Counted from the stretch's first letter, positions 9,583-18,566 are shown. The stretch: 36,942 bases of DNA from Ktedonobacteria bacterium (GCA_027307065.1 DAHUXT010000004.1:1-36942), one strand, 5' to 3'. Numbers and translations: made by a program. Notes: generated by a model not told the origin, from the letters alone.

Positions 9583-10740
9583 ATGCCGTTCTACTACGCG
9601 ATGGGGAAGATACCCCACAAGCGACATACGCAATTTCGCAAGCCCGACGGATCGCTCTACGCCGAGGAGCTATTTGGCGAAGAGGGGTTCAGCGGCGTGG
9701 AGTCGCTGCTGTATCATCAGCACCCGCCGACACGGGTGAGCAAGATCGCTCGCCATGGCAGTGTCTGCCGCGACGAGTGGCCACAGGATGCGCACCGACA
9801 CCACCACCTCAAGACCGCCGATGCACCAGTGGGAGGTGATCCCATCGAGGGACGTCACCTGCTGATGTACAACAACGATTGCGTCATCTCGGTGGCGCGT
9901 CCGACCAAGCCGATGGACTACTTCTATCGCAACGCCCAGGGCGATGAGTTGCTCTTCGTCCACGAGGGCACAGGCACGCTAGAAACGACCTTCGGCACAT
10001 TGCCTTATCGCGAAGGCGACTACCTTGTCATCCCACGCGGCACGACCTGGCAGCTTCAGCCCGAGAGCGATGCGCAGCGATTCTTGGTAGTTGAGGCCTA
10101 TGGCGGCGCGATTCAGCCGCCGAAGCGATATCGGAATGAGTTCGGCCAACTGCTCGAACACTCGCCGTATTGCGAGCGTGATCTGCGCCCGCCAACTGCG
10201 TTGCCTGTGCACGAGGAGCGTGGCGAATTCGACGTGAGGGTGCGGGTCAATGACGAGGTGATGACCTATACCTTCGACTTTCATCCGCTGGATGTCGTCG
10301 GCTGGGATGGCTTCCTCTATCCCTACGCCTTCAGCATCCACGATTTCGAGCCGATTACCGGGCGTGTGCATCAGCCGCCGCCAGTGCATCAGACCTTCGA
10401 AGGGCCGAACTTCGTCGTCTGCTCGTTCTGCCCGCGCAAACTGGACTACCATCCTGAAGCGGTGCCGGTGCCGTACAATCACAGCAACATTGACTCTGAT
10501 GAGATGATCTACTACGTCAGCGGCAATTTCAGCAGTCGCAAAGGCGTCGAGGTCAGTTCGATCACCCTGCACCCCCGTGGCATTCCACATGGGCCGCATC
10601 CGGGCACGGTCGAGAATAGTCTGGGCGCTGAGCGCACCGAGGAACTGGCAGTGATGGTAGACACGTTCCGCCCGCTCAAGCTTGGCCGCGCCGCCGAAGC
10701 GATGGACGATCCGAAGTATCCCTTCAGCTGGCTGGAGTAA
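9583..10740 (+). CDS. hmgA: Homogentisate 1,2-dioxygenase
   Basis: A 385-aa cupin-fold enzyme that opens the ring of homogentisate to maleylacetoacetate, the step after HPPD, whose gene ends 18 bp upstream. Cupin segments are visible at GDELLFVHEGTGTLET...GDYLVIPRGTTWQL. The C-terminal active-site block is VPYNHSNIDSDEMIYYV with TLHPRGIPHGPHPG, which supplies the His/Glu/His iron ligands. The length and motifs fit the bacterial HmgA branch of COG3508. Fumarylacetoacetase and maleylacetoacetate isomerase genes are not adjacent. The next gene is a LeuA-like enzyme. An RBS-like AAAGGGAC precedes the ATG. Confidence 0.92.
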   Translation: MPFYYAMGKIPHKRHTQFRKPDGSLYAEELFGEEGFSGVESLLYHQHPPTRVSKIARHGSVCRDEWPQDAHRHHHLKTADAPVGGDPIEGRHLLMYNNDCVISVARPTKPMDYFYRNAQGDELLFVHEGTGTLETTFGTLPYREGDYLVIPRGTTWQLQPESDAQRFLVVEAYGGAIQPPKRYRNEFGQLLEHSPYCERDLRPPTALPVHEERGEFDVRVRVNDEVMTYTFDFHPLDVVGWDGFLYPYAFSIHDFEPITGRVHQPPPVHQTFEGPNFVVCSFCPRKLDYHPEAVPVPYNHSNIDSDEMIYYVSGNFSSRKGVEVSSITLHPRGIPHGPHPGTVENSLGAERTEELAVMVDTFRPLKLGRAAEAMDDPKYPFSWLE

Positions 10741-10768
10741 CCTCCCTCAGGTTCATGGCCGCACCTCG

Positions 10769-10795
10769 CCGGAGGGGACAGCGCGTCTCCTCCGG
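10769..10795 (+). promoter_or_regulatory. Hairpin before the LeuA-like gene, able to compete for its Shine-Dalgarno
   Basis: CCGGAGGGGA pairs with TCTCCTCCGG (10 bp, one G-U) around the loop CAGCGCG. The 3' arm contains CTCCTCC, complementary to the RBS AGGAGG at 10801-10806. No T-tract follows, so it is not a standard terminator. A translational switch is inference. Confidence 0.4.
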
Positions 10796-10812
10796 TCATC
10801 AGGAGGTTTGAT

Positions 10813-12018
10813 ATGCCACGCATCATTAAGTTCTTTGAGACCACTCTGCGCGATGGCGAGCAGACGCCTGGCATCAACTACTTTGCCGAAGAGAAGCTCG
10901 AAATTGCGCGGGCGCTGGCGGAGATGGGATTCGACACTCTCGACTGCGGATTCGCCATCTCGGGCGAGCCGGAGTTCGAGGCGATTCGCCTGATTGCGCG
11001 CAACGTGCACAACGCCGAGATCTGCTCGATCGCGCGCTCGTTCCCTGGCGACATCGACCGCGCCTGGGAAGCCGTCAAGGATGCCGAAAAGAGTTCGATT
11101 CACCCGTTTATCAGCACATCGCCGCTCCACCGCGAGGCCAAGCTTGGCAAGTCGCGCGCGGAGGTGTTAGAGCTGGCGCGGACGGCGGTGGCGCGTGGCC
11201 GCCAATACACGCCGAATGTCGACTTCGCCCTGGAGGACACCACCCGCACCGAACACGACTTTATCCTCGAAGTGGTCGAGGCGGTGATGAAAGAGGGCGT
11301 GCGCTACGTCGCGCTCTGCGATACGGTGGGATTCGCGCTGCCGTGGGAGTTCGGCGAGCTGGTGGACGATGTGCGCCGCGAGTTTCCGGATGTCCGTATC
11401 TCGGCCCACTGTCACGACGATCTCGGCCTGGCAGTCGCCAACGCGCTGACGGCGCTTATGCATGGCGCCGAGCGAGTAGATACGTGCTTCAACGGCCTCG
11501 GCGAGCGGGCAGGCAACGCGGCTACTGAGGAAGTGGTGATGGCGATTCGCACCCGTCGCCAGGATCTCGATCTCGATGTGCGTGTCGACACGACCAGGAT
11601 TGTCCCGACCAGCCGCCTGATCGCCCGGCTTTCCGGCATGCAGCCCCAGTGGACGAAGGCTATCGTCGGCGCCAACGCGTTCGCACATGGTGGCGGCGTC
11701 CATCAGGATGGCGTGCTCAAAGACTCGCGCACGTACGAGATTATGCGTCCTGAAGACATTGGCCTGCCTGCCTCTGAGCGGCGGATGTACGTCGGCAAGC
11801 TCTCCGGCCGCGCCGCGCTCAACGCCCAACTGAAAGAACTGGGCTATGATCTCACGTCCGACCAACTTGCGCGAGCCTTTGTGCTGGTGAAGCATGTGCT
11901 CGGCAAGAAGAAAGTGCTCGAAGAGATGGACCTTCGCCACTGCGCCGAGACAGCGATTGCGCCCGTTACAGACGAGATGCGCGAGGCGGGCGGCCTGGTG
12001 GAAGATACTGCCGATTAA
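10813..12018 (+). CDS. 2-Isopropylmalate synthase-like DRE-TIM enzyme, short form
   Basis: A 401-aa member of the LeuA/homocitrate synthase/citramalate synthase superfamily, which condenses acetyl-CoA with a 2-oxo acid. The signature FFETTLRDGEQTPG lies at residues 8-21, the metal-binding HCHDDLGLAVAN near 199, and NGLGERAGNAATEEV follows. It ends at about 400 residues, so the C-terminal LeuA regulatory domain is missing. The usual FAHESGIHQDG reads FAHGGGVHQDG. This loses an acidic residue conserved in most IPMS enzymes, so the substrate may differ. A strong RBS AGGAGG is 6 bases before the ATG. The location after hmgA is unusual for leucine biosynthesis. I leave the symbol empty. Confidence 0.82.
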   Translation: MPRIIKFFETTLRDGEQTPGINYFAEEKLEIARALAEMGFDTLDCGFAISGEPEFEAIRLIARNVHNAEICSIARSFPGDIDRAWEAVKDAEKSSIHPFISTSPLHREAKLGKSRAEVLELARTAVARGRQYTPNVDFALEDTTRTEHDFILEVVEAVMKEGVRYVALCDTVGFALPWEFGELVDDVRREFPDVRISAHCHDDLGLAVANALTALMHGAERVDTCFNGLGERAGNAATEEVVMAIRTRRQDLDLDVRVDTTRIVPTSRLIARLSGMQPQWTKAIVGANAFAHGGGVHQDGVLKDSRTYEIMRPEDIGLPASERRMYVGKLSGRAALNAQLKELGYDLTSDQLARAFVLVKHVLGKKKVLEEMDLRHCAETAIAPVTDEMREAGGLVEDTAD

Positions 12019-12058
12019 GCTGGCTGCGACGACGGCGCTATGAGAGGATGTTCGCACG

Positions 12059-13180
12059 ATGCCGACGGGAAAGTCCGCAAGGCGGCCAGGGATATTGCGT
12101 TTTTCCCGCGTGGCGCTGGCGGTCTGGGGACTGAGCATCGCGTTGCTATGTATGGTGATGTTCTCTGGCACCGCCCATGCCGCTGGCAGCGTCACCTACG
12201 AGCAGCGCAACTATGCGGTGCAGATTCGGCACGATGGCACGATAGTCATCACCGAACACTGGCAGGTGCGTTTTACTGGTGGGCCATTCCATCACGCGTT
12301 TCTCGCCCTGTATCTGGCTAAGACGTCAGGCATAGTATTTGGCAAGATTGCTGGGGAGCATGTGACAAACCAGCAAGCCAGCGAAACGACCGATGTGTCC
12401 GGCAACCCGATGTTGCAGGTGGCGTGGGACTACCCACCCACGACCGACGCGACGCGCACGTTCGACATCCAGTACACCGTCGCTGGCGCGCTCGGCGTCG
12501 GAACGACGCAGGCGTGGCTCGACTGGCACTTCCTCGATGGCGGCAGCACGAACAGCTTTCCAGTCAGCGCCGCCGAGGTGCGAGTAACGTTGCCTGCCGC
12601 GGCCGCCGCCAAGGATCTCGCGGTCAACACGTCCGACTCGGATGGCGCGCTCCAAACCGCGACTCCGGACACAAAGACAGTGGTTGTGACGGGCAAGAAT
12701 CTCACATCGAATGTGCCTATGGAAGTTGAGGTCGCTTTCCCGCGCACCCAACTCGACGCGAATCTGCCGCGACCCGCGTGGCAAACTGGTGATACGCCGC
12801 CGACGCTGCCGACAACGCTCGGACCCAGCCAGCCAACGACCGACCCCGGCTCCTACAATCCCAGCCCGTATAATCCAGGCACAGGAACGGCCACCTCGCC
12901 ATCAGTCATTCCGGGCGACATTTTCGGTCCGTGCCTGGGTGTCTGCACGATTCCATTTGTTTTGATCCTCATTGCTGTGTCTGGTATCGCGCGTGGCGGC
13001 GGCTGGGGATTCGGCGGTAGCAACGGAATAAACCGGGGCGGGCCGTGGTATCGTGGCCCTTGGACGAACGGTGGCGGCCCCTGGACCGGGGGGAGCGGCT
13101 TCGGCGGTGGCGGGGGATTTGGTGGAGGTGGCGGCGGAGGTGGAGGTGGCGGCGGAGGCGGGTCGTCCGGCTTCAGTTGA
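12059..13180 (+). CDS. DUF2207-like membrane protein with Gly-rich C-terminus
   Basis: A 373-aa predicted membrane protein. Residues 1-42 form a signal peptide with cleavage after GTAHA. The next 200 residues (YAVQIRHDGTIVITEHWQVRF, AWDYPPTTDATRTFDIQYTV, DWHFLDGG) match the extracytoplasmic N-terminal part of DUF2207 proteins. A Pro/Thr-rich spacer (residues 235-280) is followed by one membrane helix (CTIPFVLILIAVSGIA) and a tail rich in Gly and Trp ending in GGGGSSGFS. Typical DUF2207 proteins are about 550-650 aa, with a large second membrane region. Here that region is reduced to the one helix. Function unknown. Confidence 0.78.
   Translation: MPTGKSARRPGILRFSRVALAVWGLSIALLCMVMFSGTAHAAGSVTYEQRNYAVQIRHDGTIVITEHWQVRFTGGPFHHAFLALYLAKTSGIVFGKIAGEHVTNQQASETTDVSGNPMLQVAWDYPPTTDATRTFDIQYTVAGALGVGTTQAWLDWHFLDGGSTNSFPVSAAEVRVTLPAAAAAKDLAVNTSDSDGALQTATPDTKTVVVTGKNLTSNVPMEVEVAFPRTQLDANLPRPAWQTGDTPPTLPTTLGPSQPTTDPGSYNPSPYNPGTGTATSPSVIPGDIFGPCLGVCTIPFVLILIAVSGIARGGGWGFGGSNGINRGGPWYRGPWTNGGGPWTGGSGFGGGGGFGGGGGGGGGGGGGGSSGFS
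13098..13173. repeat. Poly-glycine low-complexity coding repeat
   Basis: GGC/GGT/GGA/GGG triplets run through the 3' end of the DUF2207-like gene and encode an uninterrupted Gly tract with occasional Phe. Length variation by slippage is likely. The antisense translation gives a polyproline ORF that should be ignored. Confidence 0.7.
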
Positions 13181-13241
13181 TGCCACACCGCAATGACGGG
13201 TACACGCTGTTCTTTTGCGATAGATGCAGGAGGAGATGAGT

Positions 13242-14354
13242 ATGGCCAAGGCGCTACACACGCATCCACAGGCGCGGGAAGGCGATGACAATTCTATCGG
13301 CTCGCTGGTTGACGCGCACGGACTTCTGACGCCTGAGGCCGAGCGTGATGCCGCCGTGAGCGACGACCAGCTTCGCGAGCTCTATCGCATGATGGTCATC
13401 TGCCGGCGACTCGACCAGGAAGGGCTGAATCTCCAGCGGCAGGGCGAGCTTGGCCTGTGGGGGCCTTACGTCGGCCACGAGGCGGCGCAGGTGGGCGCGG
13501 CGCTGGCGATGGAATCTACCGACTGGATATTCCCGTACTACCGCGATTTCGCCATGGCGGTCTGTCGCGGCATCGATCCGGGAAATATCCTCACCATCTT
13601 CCGCGGCCTGACGCACGGCGCGTGGAATCCCTACGAGTATCGGTTCGCGCCGTTTATCATACCTGTCGGCACGCAGGTTCCCCATGCCGTCGGGTTCGCC
13701 GTCGGCTGCAAGTTCGATCACGAGCAGACCGCCGTGTTGGTCGGATTCGGCGAGGGCGCGACATCCACCGGCGACTGGCACGAGGCGATGAACTTCGCGG
13801 GGGTGTTTCAGGCGCCGGTGGTCTTTCTGTGCGAAAACAACCAGTGGGCCATCTCGGTGCCAGTCGAGGAGCAGATTGCGGGCCGCATCGTCGACCGTGC
13901 CGCGGGCTATGGCTTCCCCGGCGTGCGAGTGGATGGCACCGACGTGCTGACGGTTTACGCCGTCGTGCGAGCCGCCGCTCAGCATGCGCGTCAGGGACAC
14001 GGTCCCGTGCTGGTCGAATCCGTCGCATATCGGCTGCAGGCGCACACGACCTCTGATGATCCAACCCGCTACCGCACTGATGCTGACCTCGATCCCTGGA
14101 AGGGTAGCGATAAAGACCCAATCGAGCGATGCGCCGAGCGGCTGCGCCAGCGCAATGCTTATGACGACACGTTTGCGGTTGCAGTTGCGCAGGAGGCTGA
14201 GGAACGAGCCAGCGCGATGCGGCAGACATTGGTCGCGGCCAGACCGCCACATCCAGAAAGCGTCTTCGATCTCGTCTTTGCCAATCCGCCAGCGTCGCTC
14301 ATGCGCGAGCGCGATGAATTCACCTCGTCGCTGGAACAGGGAGGCGCCGAATGA
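13242..14354 (+). CDS. pdhA: 2-Oxo acid dehydrogenase E1 component alpha subunit
   Basis: A 370-aa thiamine-diphosphate-dependent E1alpha of pyruvate or branched-chain 2-oxo acid dehydrogenase. The ThDP-Mg motif GFGEGATSTGDWHEAMN runs from about residue 168 and ends with CENNQWAIS. The phosphorylation-loop-like YRLQAHTTSDDPTRYR is present. ATG 13242 is preferred because GGAGGAG ends 7 bases before it. The upstream in-frame ATGs (13224, 13236) are before or on top of the RBS. Four genes in order (E1alpha, E1beta, E2) form one operon with the beta subunit overlapping by 4 bp. Pyruvate or a branched-chain acid are both possible, and the N-terminal region resembles the BCKDH form. Confidence 0.92.
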   Translation: MAKALHTHPQAREGDDNSIGSLVDAHGLLTPEAERDAAVSDDQLRELYRMMVICRRLDQEGLNLQRQGELGLWGPYVGHEAAQVGAALAMESTDWIFPYYRDFAMAVCRGIDPGNILTIFRGLTHGAWNPYEYRFAPFIIPVGTQVPHAVGFAVGCKFDHEQTAVLVGFGEGATSTGDWHEAMNFAGVFQAPVVFLCENNQWAISVPVEEQIAGRIVDRAAGYGFPGVRVDGTDVLTVYAVVRAAAQHARQGHGPVLVESVAYRLQAHTTSDDPTRYRTDADLDPWKGSDKDPIERCAERLRQRNAYDDTFAVAVAQEAEERASAMRQTLVAARPPHPESVFDLVFANPPASLMRERDEFTSSLEQGGAE

Positions 14355-15325
14355 CTGGAGTGACGCTGGGCAAGGCGCTCAATCTGGCGCTGCACGATGC
14401 CCTCCAGAGCGATAGCCGCGTGGTCATGTTTGGCGAGGATGTCGGCAATCTCGGCGGCGTCTTCCGCGTGACCGACGGGCTCCAGGAGGAGTTCGGGCGC
14501 GAGCGTGTCTTCAATACGCCGCTGGCCGAGGCAACGATTGCGGCGCTGGCGCTGGGCATGGCGATGAAGGGATTCCGCCCCGTCGCCGAGATGCAGTTCG
14601 ACGCGTTCTCGTATCCCTCATTCCAGCAGGTGACGAGCAACATCGCCAAGTATCATACGCGCACCGGTGGCGCGGTCAACATGCAACTGGTGATCCGCAT
14701 CCCCTATGGCGGCAATATCGGCGCGATCGAGCAGCATTCAGAAAGCCCGGAGACGTATTACGCGCACACTGCCGGGCTGAAAGTGGTCACGCCCTCGACG
14801 CCTGCCGACGCATATGGCCTGCTGCTGGGCGCGATCAAGGACCCCGATCCGGTGATCTTCCTGGAGCCGAAGGCACGCTATTGGATGCGCCAGGACATTG
14901 ATATACCGGCGCCTCCGTTGCCACTAGATCGCGCGCAGGTCGTGCGCGAGGGACGCGACGCGACGCTGATTGCCTACGGGCCAACTGTGCAGACGGCACT
15001 GCTGGCAGCGGAACAGGGCGAGTCGGAGGGCGTCTCGCTCGAAGTCGTCGATCTACGCAGCCTCTCGCCGCTCGATATGGACACGCTGGCGGCTTCCGTG
15101 CGCAAAACGCGCCGGGCGGTGGTGGTGCATGAAGCGCCTGTGTTTATGGGCCTGGGTGCAGAGATTGTCGCGCAGTTGATGCACGATCTCTTCGACGTGC
15201 TGGAGGCGCCTATCGAGCGCGTCGGCAATGCGACGATTCCGTATCCGCCATCGCGTTTCGAGAAGCTCTTTCTGCCTGACGCCGACCGTATTCTCGAGGC
15301 GGTTGACCGGACTCGGGAATACTAA
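14351..15325 (+). CDS. pdhB: 2-Oxo acid dehydrogenase E1 component beta subunit
   Basis: A 324-aa transketolase-like beta subunit that completes the alpha2beta2 E1 enzyme. Seen in sequence are GEDVGNLGGVFRVTDGLQEEFG, FNTPLAEATIAALALGMA, and the C-terminal half VHEAPVFMGLGAEIVAQL with ending YPPSRFEKLFLPD. The start ATG overlaps the alpha stop (ATGA), a sign of translational coupling and equal stoichiometry. Length is standard. Confidence 0.94.
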   Translation: MTGVTLGKALNLALHDALQSDSRVVMFGEDVGNLGGVFRVTDGLQEEFGRERVFNTPLAEATIAALALGMAMKGFRPVAEMQFDAFSYPSFQQVTSNIAKYHTRTGGAVNMQLVIRIPYGGNIGAIEQHSESPETYYAHTAGLKVVTPSTPADAYGLLLGAIKDPDPVIFLEPKARYWMRQDIDIPAPPLPLDRAQVVREGRDATLIAYGPTVQTALLAAEQGESEGVSLEVVDLRSLSPLDMDTLAASVRKTRRAVVVHEAPVFMGLGAEIVAQLMHDLFDVLEAPIERVGNATIPYPPSRFEKLFLPDADRILEAVDRTREY

Positions 15326-15364
15326 CAGGAGCGCGCAAACGACTGTCCCAACGAGAAAGTGTAG

Positions 15365-16648
15365 ATGCCGATGAGTCAGTTTCTGCTTCCCGATCTTGGA
15401 GAGGGTCTGGAAGAGGCGCAGGTGGTGCAGTGGCTGGTGGATGTGGGCGATATAGTCCAGCTCAACCAGCCTATCTGCCAGGTGGAGACCGCCAAGGCGC
15501 TGGTAGACATTCCGTCGCCTTTCGCGGGAACGGTGCGAGTGCTGCACGCGCAGCCGGGTGATATGGTGCTGGTGGGCGCGCCACTGATCACCATCGAACA
15601 GCCCAGGACATCTCCGGCGCCCGCGACGAGTGACGAAGAACATCCGCCGGTATTGGTGGGCTACGGCGCTGGTGGCCCGCCACAAACGTTCTCGCGGCGG
15701 CGGCGCGGCGTGGACCATGGAGGCGCTTCGGCTGTCACAGTGACGCCCCCGCCAGAAGCGACGGCGGTTCCTGGCGTCGAGCGCGAGAGCAAGGCGAGCC
15801 CGCTGGTGCGTAAAATCGCCCAGGAACGTGGTATCGATCTGGCCGCCATCCGTGGCACTGGACCCGGTGGGCGCATTCGCGTCGAAGATCTGGAATCCGT
15901 TGCTGGGCCTGTGGCGGTGGCGGCTCCCCAACCAACGACGACAGCCGAAGATGAGGAGCGCATCAGCACAGTGGGGCTGCGCAAGGCCATTGCCGCCAAG
16001 ATGATGAAGTCGGCGACGACCATCCCGCACTTTGTGGAGTATAGCCTCTTTGACGCGACGAACCTCAGTGCATTGCGCGACCGCCTGCGCGGCGAGGGCG
16101 GCCCGTTCGCTGGCCAGCGGCTGACTTTCCTACCATTTTTCGTGCGGGCACTGGTTGCGGCGGTTCAGGTGCATCCGATTATGAACTCGCGCTGGGATGA
16201 AGAGGGCAACGCCATCGTCGTCAAGCGGAGCATCTCCGTGGGCATCGCGACTGATACCGAACGAGGCCTCGTCGTTCCGGTGATCCACAACGCCCATGCG
16301 ATGAGCTTCGGCGAGATCGCGGCGGAAATCGAGCGACTGGTGCCACTGGCGCGGGCGGGCAAACTGGATGTGCGCTCGATGACGGGGGGCAGCATCACCA
16401 TCACCAACGTTGGGGCCGCGGGTCCAGTAGATACCGGCGCTCCGCTCATCAACGCGCCTGAGGCGTGCGTGGTCGGATTCGGCGCGATCAAGCTGCGGCC
16501 CACCGTCGTCGGCGAACAGGTGCTGGCGCGTCCCGGCGCATGGATATCGATCGCTTGCGACCATCGCATCGTGGATGGCGCGACGGCGGCGCAGTTCATG
16601 GGCGCGCTCGTCTCAGGCCTGGAGAACCCCGATAGCCTGATACAGTAG
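15365..16648 (+). CDS. pdhC: Dihydrolipoamide acyltransferase (E2) of the 2-oxo acid dehydrogenase complex
   Basis: A 427-aa E2. One lipoyl domain (residues 5-80) carries the lipoyl Lys in VETAKALVDIPSP (Lys 44). A linker follows, then a peripheral subunit-binding domain (about 145-177, SPLVRKIAQERGIDLAAIRG). The catalytic acyltransferase domain (about 200-427) has the HxxxDG motif HRIVDG at 400-405. The substrate-channel choice (acetyl or branched-chain acyl) cannot be set. It lies 39 bp after pdhB in the same operon. The E3 (dihydrolipoamide dehydrogenase) gene is not in the window, and the downstream gene is convergent only 2 bp away. Confidence 0.94.
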   Translation: MPMSQFLLPDLGEGLEEAQVVQWLVDVGDIVQLNQPICQVETAKALVDIPSPFAGTVRVLHAQPGDMVLVGAPLITIEQPRTSPAPATSDEEHPPVLVGYGAGGPPQTFSRRRRGVDHGGASAVTVTPPPEATAVPGVERESKASPLVRKIAQERGIDLAAIRGTGPGGRIRVEDLESVAGPVAVAAPQPTTTAEDEERISTVGLRKAIAAKMMKSATTIPHFVEYSLFDATNLSALRDRLRGEGGPFAGQRLTFLPFFVRALVAAVQVHPIMNSRWDEEGNAIVVKRSISVGIATDTERGLVVPVIHNAHAMSFGEIAAEIERLVPLARAGKLDVRSMTGGSITITNVGAAGPVDTGAPLINAPEACVVGFGAIKLRPTVVGEQVLARPGAWISIACDHRIVDGATAAQFMGALVSGLENPDSLIQ

Positions 16649-16650
16649 GG

Positions 16651-17376
16651 CTAGCCTTCGAGCAGCCCGCGTCGCATCGCGTATTTCACCAGTTCGGCGC
16701 GACTATGCAGGTTGAGCTTGTCCATCACGTGCGTGCGGTGGGTATCGACCGTCTTGGGGCTGATAAAGAGCCGCTCGCCAATCTGATTGTTGGTGTATCC
16801 TTCGGCCACCAGTTTGAGGATCTCGCGCTCGCGTTCGGTCAGCCCACTGTAGCTGTCGCGTTCTTCGCCTGCGCGCACCCGCTGCATGTAGTCGCCCACC
16901 ATCATCGCCTGGGCGGGCGGCGCGAGATAGAAGCGTCCCGCGTGCACTGACCGGATGGCCGAAATCAGTTCGGTATCTGCGGCCTCTTTGAGGATATAGC
17001 CTGAGGCGCCAGCGCGAAGCACCTGAAAGAGATACTCCTCGTTCTCGTGCATCGTCAGCACCAGCACGCGCGTCTCTGGCAGCAGCTTCTTGACCTGGCG
17101 TGTCGCCTCGATACCATTGAGCTCTGGCATCGTGATGTCCATCAGGATGACATCGGGCTGGAGCCGCTGCGCCTCCACGATTGCCTGCCGCCCGTCGCTC
17201 GCCTCGCCTACGATTTCCAAATCTGGCTGCACACTGAGCATCATACGCAGGCCCGCGCGCAAGATGGTGTGGTCGTCTGCCAGCAGCACGCGAATCGGCT
17301 CATGACTGGCTCGCGGGGTTGTAGTTTCTTCAGATTCGGTTGTCTCGGGAATCATGTTCATGCTGTCGGCATTCAT
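16651..17376 (-). CDS. NarL/LuxR-family response regulator
   Basis: A 241-aa response regulator with a 27-residue N-terminal extension before IRVLLADDHTILRAGL. The receiver domain spans about 28-145, with phosphoacceptor Asp 80 (VILMDITMP), Thr 108 and Lys 130. A LuxR-type HTH lies at 178-238 (LTEREREILKLVAEGYTNNQI, then SPKTVDTHRTHVMDKL). It is the cognate partner of the kinase gene 36 bp upstream. The regulon is unknown. Its stop is 2 bp from the convergent E2 stop. Confidence 0.93.
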   Translation of the reverse strand: MNADSMNMIPETTESEETTTPRASHEPIRVLLADDHTILRAGLRMMLSVQPDLEIVGEASDGRQAIVEAQRLQPDVILMDITMPELNGIEATRQVKKLLPETRVLVLTMHENEEYLFQVLRAGASGYILKEAADTELISAIRSVHAGRFYLAPPAQAMMVGDYMQRVRAGEERDSYSGLTEREREILKLVAEGYTNNQIGERLFISPKTVDTHRTHVMDKLNLHSRAELVKYAMRRGLLEG

Positions 17377-17412
17377 GCTTGTGTTTCACCTGTACAGTTT
17401 CCATCACCACAT

Positions 17413-18534
17413 CTACAAACCGATGACATGGGACTCAGGATGCAACGGCGACACGGGTTCATCCAGCCGTGGCGCGCGACTTACCGGAATCCGTACATTA
17501 ATGGTCGTGCCGTGATGCGGTTTCGAGTCGATGTCAATCGAGCCGTTCAGCAGCGATGCCCGCTCCATCATGCCGCCAAGGCCAAGTCCCCGATCCTGCC
17601 ACGGCGTCCGCAGAACCGCTGGTGCATCGAACCCGGCGCCATCGTCCGCGACGCTGACGGTGATGACCGCATCGCATTCTACCAGCGTCACGCGAGCCTT
17701 GCGGGCGTGCGCATGCTTCGCGGTATTGGTCAACGACTCTTGAATAATACGATATATCGCCGTTTCCATCTCAGCAGGCAGACGCTCCTTCAATCCAGTT
17801 GCGGAAAAATCGACTTCGATGGCGCATTTCTGCTGATACTCCTTGATGTACCAGCGCAGCGCTGGCAACAGCCCCAGATCGTCCAGAGCGCTTGGACGCA
17901 GGTCGATGCTCAAGTTGCGCACCGCCCGCAGCGTCTGATGCGCCAGCGCTCGGGTGTCGGCGATGCGTGACCGCCCCGTATCCGATGTGAGCGATTCTTC
18001 GAGCATGGCAAGGCTGATGAGGAGGGAGGTCAACACCTGGCTGGTTTCGTCGTGTAGCTCGCGCGCGATGCGTTTGCGCTCCTGCTCCTGCGCGTGCAGA
18101 ATCTGGATGGCGCGCGTCTTCGACAGATCGTCGATGGCTGCCAGCATGGTGTTAAACGTCTGCGCCAGCGAGTCAGCATCGGGATCGAATCCGGTGACGG
18201 GCGCTTTGGGGGTCATGTCGCCCGCCTGCACCTGCTCCATTGTCTCGCGCAGCCGGGTAAGTGGGCTCAGCGCGAACTTGAGCAGCGCGTAGTTGATGAC
18301 CACACTGACAATGAGACCGAGAAGAATAAAACTGACGAGGACGACCAGGCTGTTAGTGTCCTTGAGGAGAGTCGCCAGATAGGTGCCGAGAGTCGCTCCC
18401 AGCAGGATCACCAGACTGTTCGCGAGGAGCACCTTGTAGAGCAGCGGCATCGCGAGCAATTTGCTGAGCCGTGTTGGAAGCGGTGAAGTAGGGATAGCCT
18501 CTGGTTGTTGCGACCTGACCATGAGCCTGCTCAC
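17413..18534 (-). CDS. Sensor histidine kinase of the HisKA_3 (NarX/DegS) type
   Basis: A 373-aa sensor kinase. Two membrane helices (about 33-57 and 62-82) are joined by a loop of about five residues, so there is no extracytoplasmic sensor domain. Next come a HAMP domain (83-137), a dimerisation/phosphoacceptor segment with His 161 in ERKRIARELHDETSQVLTS, and a HATPase domain (RIIQESLTNTAKHAHA, DDGAGFD, GLGLGGMMERASLL). The lack of an external domain suggests it senses the membrane or an internal cue. The start is GTG 18534 with AGGAA upstream. ATG 18522 is an alternative. A consensus promoter lies 33-61 bp upstream. Confidence 0.92.
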   Translation of the reverse strand: MSRLMVRSQQPEAIPTSPLPTRLSKLLAMPLLYKVLLANSLVILLGATLGTYLATLLKDTNSLVVLVSFILLGLIVSVVINYALLKFALSPLTRLRETMEQVQAGDMTPKAPVTGFDPDADSLAQTFNTMLAAIDDLSKTRAIQILHAQEQERKRIARELHDETSQVLTSLLISLAMLEESLTSDTGRSRIADTRALAHQTLRAVRNLSIDLRPSALDDLGLLPALRWYIKEYQQKCAIEVDFSATGLKERLPAEMETAIYRIIQESLTNTAKHAHARKARVTLVECDAVITVSVADDGAGFDAPAVLRTPWQDRGLGLGGMMERASLLNGSIDIDSKPHHGTTINVRIPVSRAPRLDEPVSPLHPESHVIGL

Positions 18535-18566
18535 TGCTGTTCCTGGCGATACACGTGGCTACCCGC

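Noticed and set aside
11167-12195. 342-aa ORF opposite the LeuA-like gene
   Set aside because: Antisense shadow, it also crosses into the DUF2207 gene.
12853-13269. Proline-rich ORF on the minus strand
   Set aside because: Complement of the poly-Gly codons. No support for expression.
16649-16660. GGCTAGCC near the E2 stop as a terminator
   Set aside because: Only a short palindrome without stem length or T-tract.
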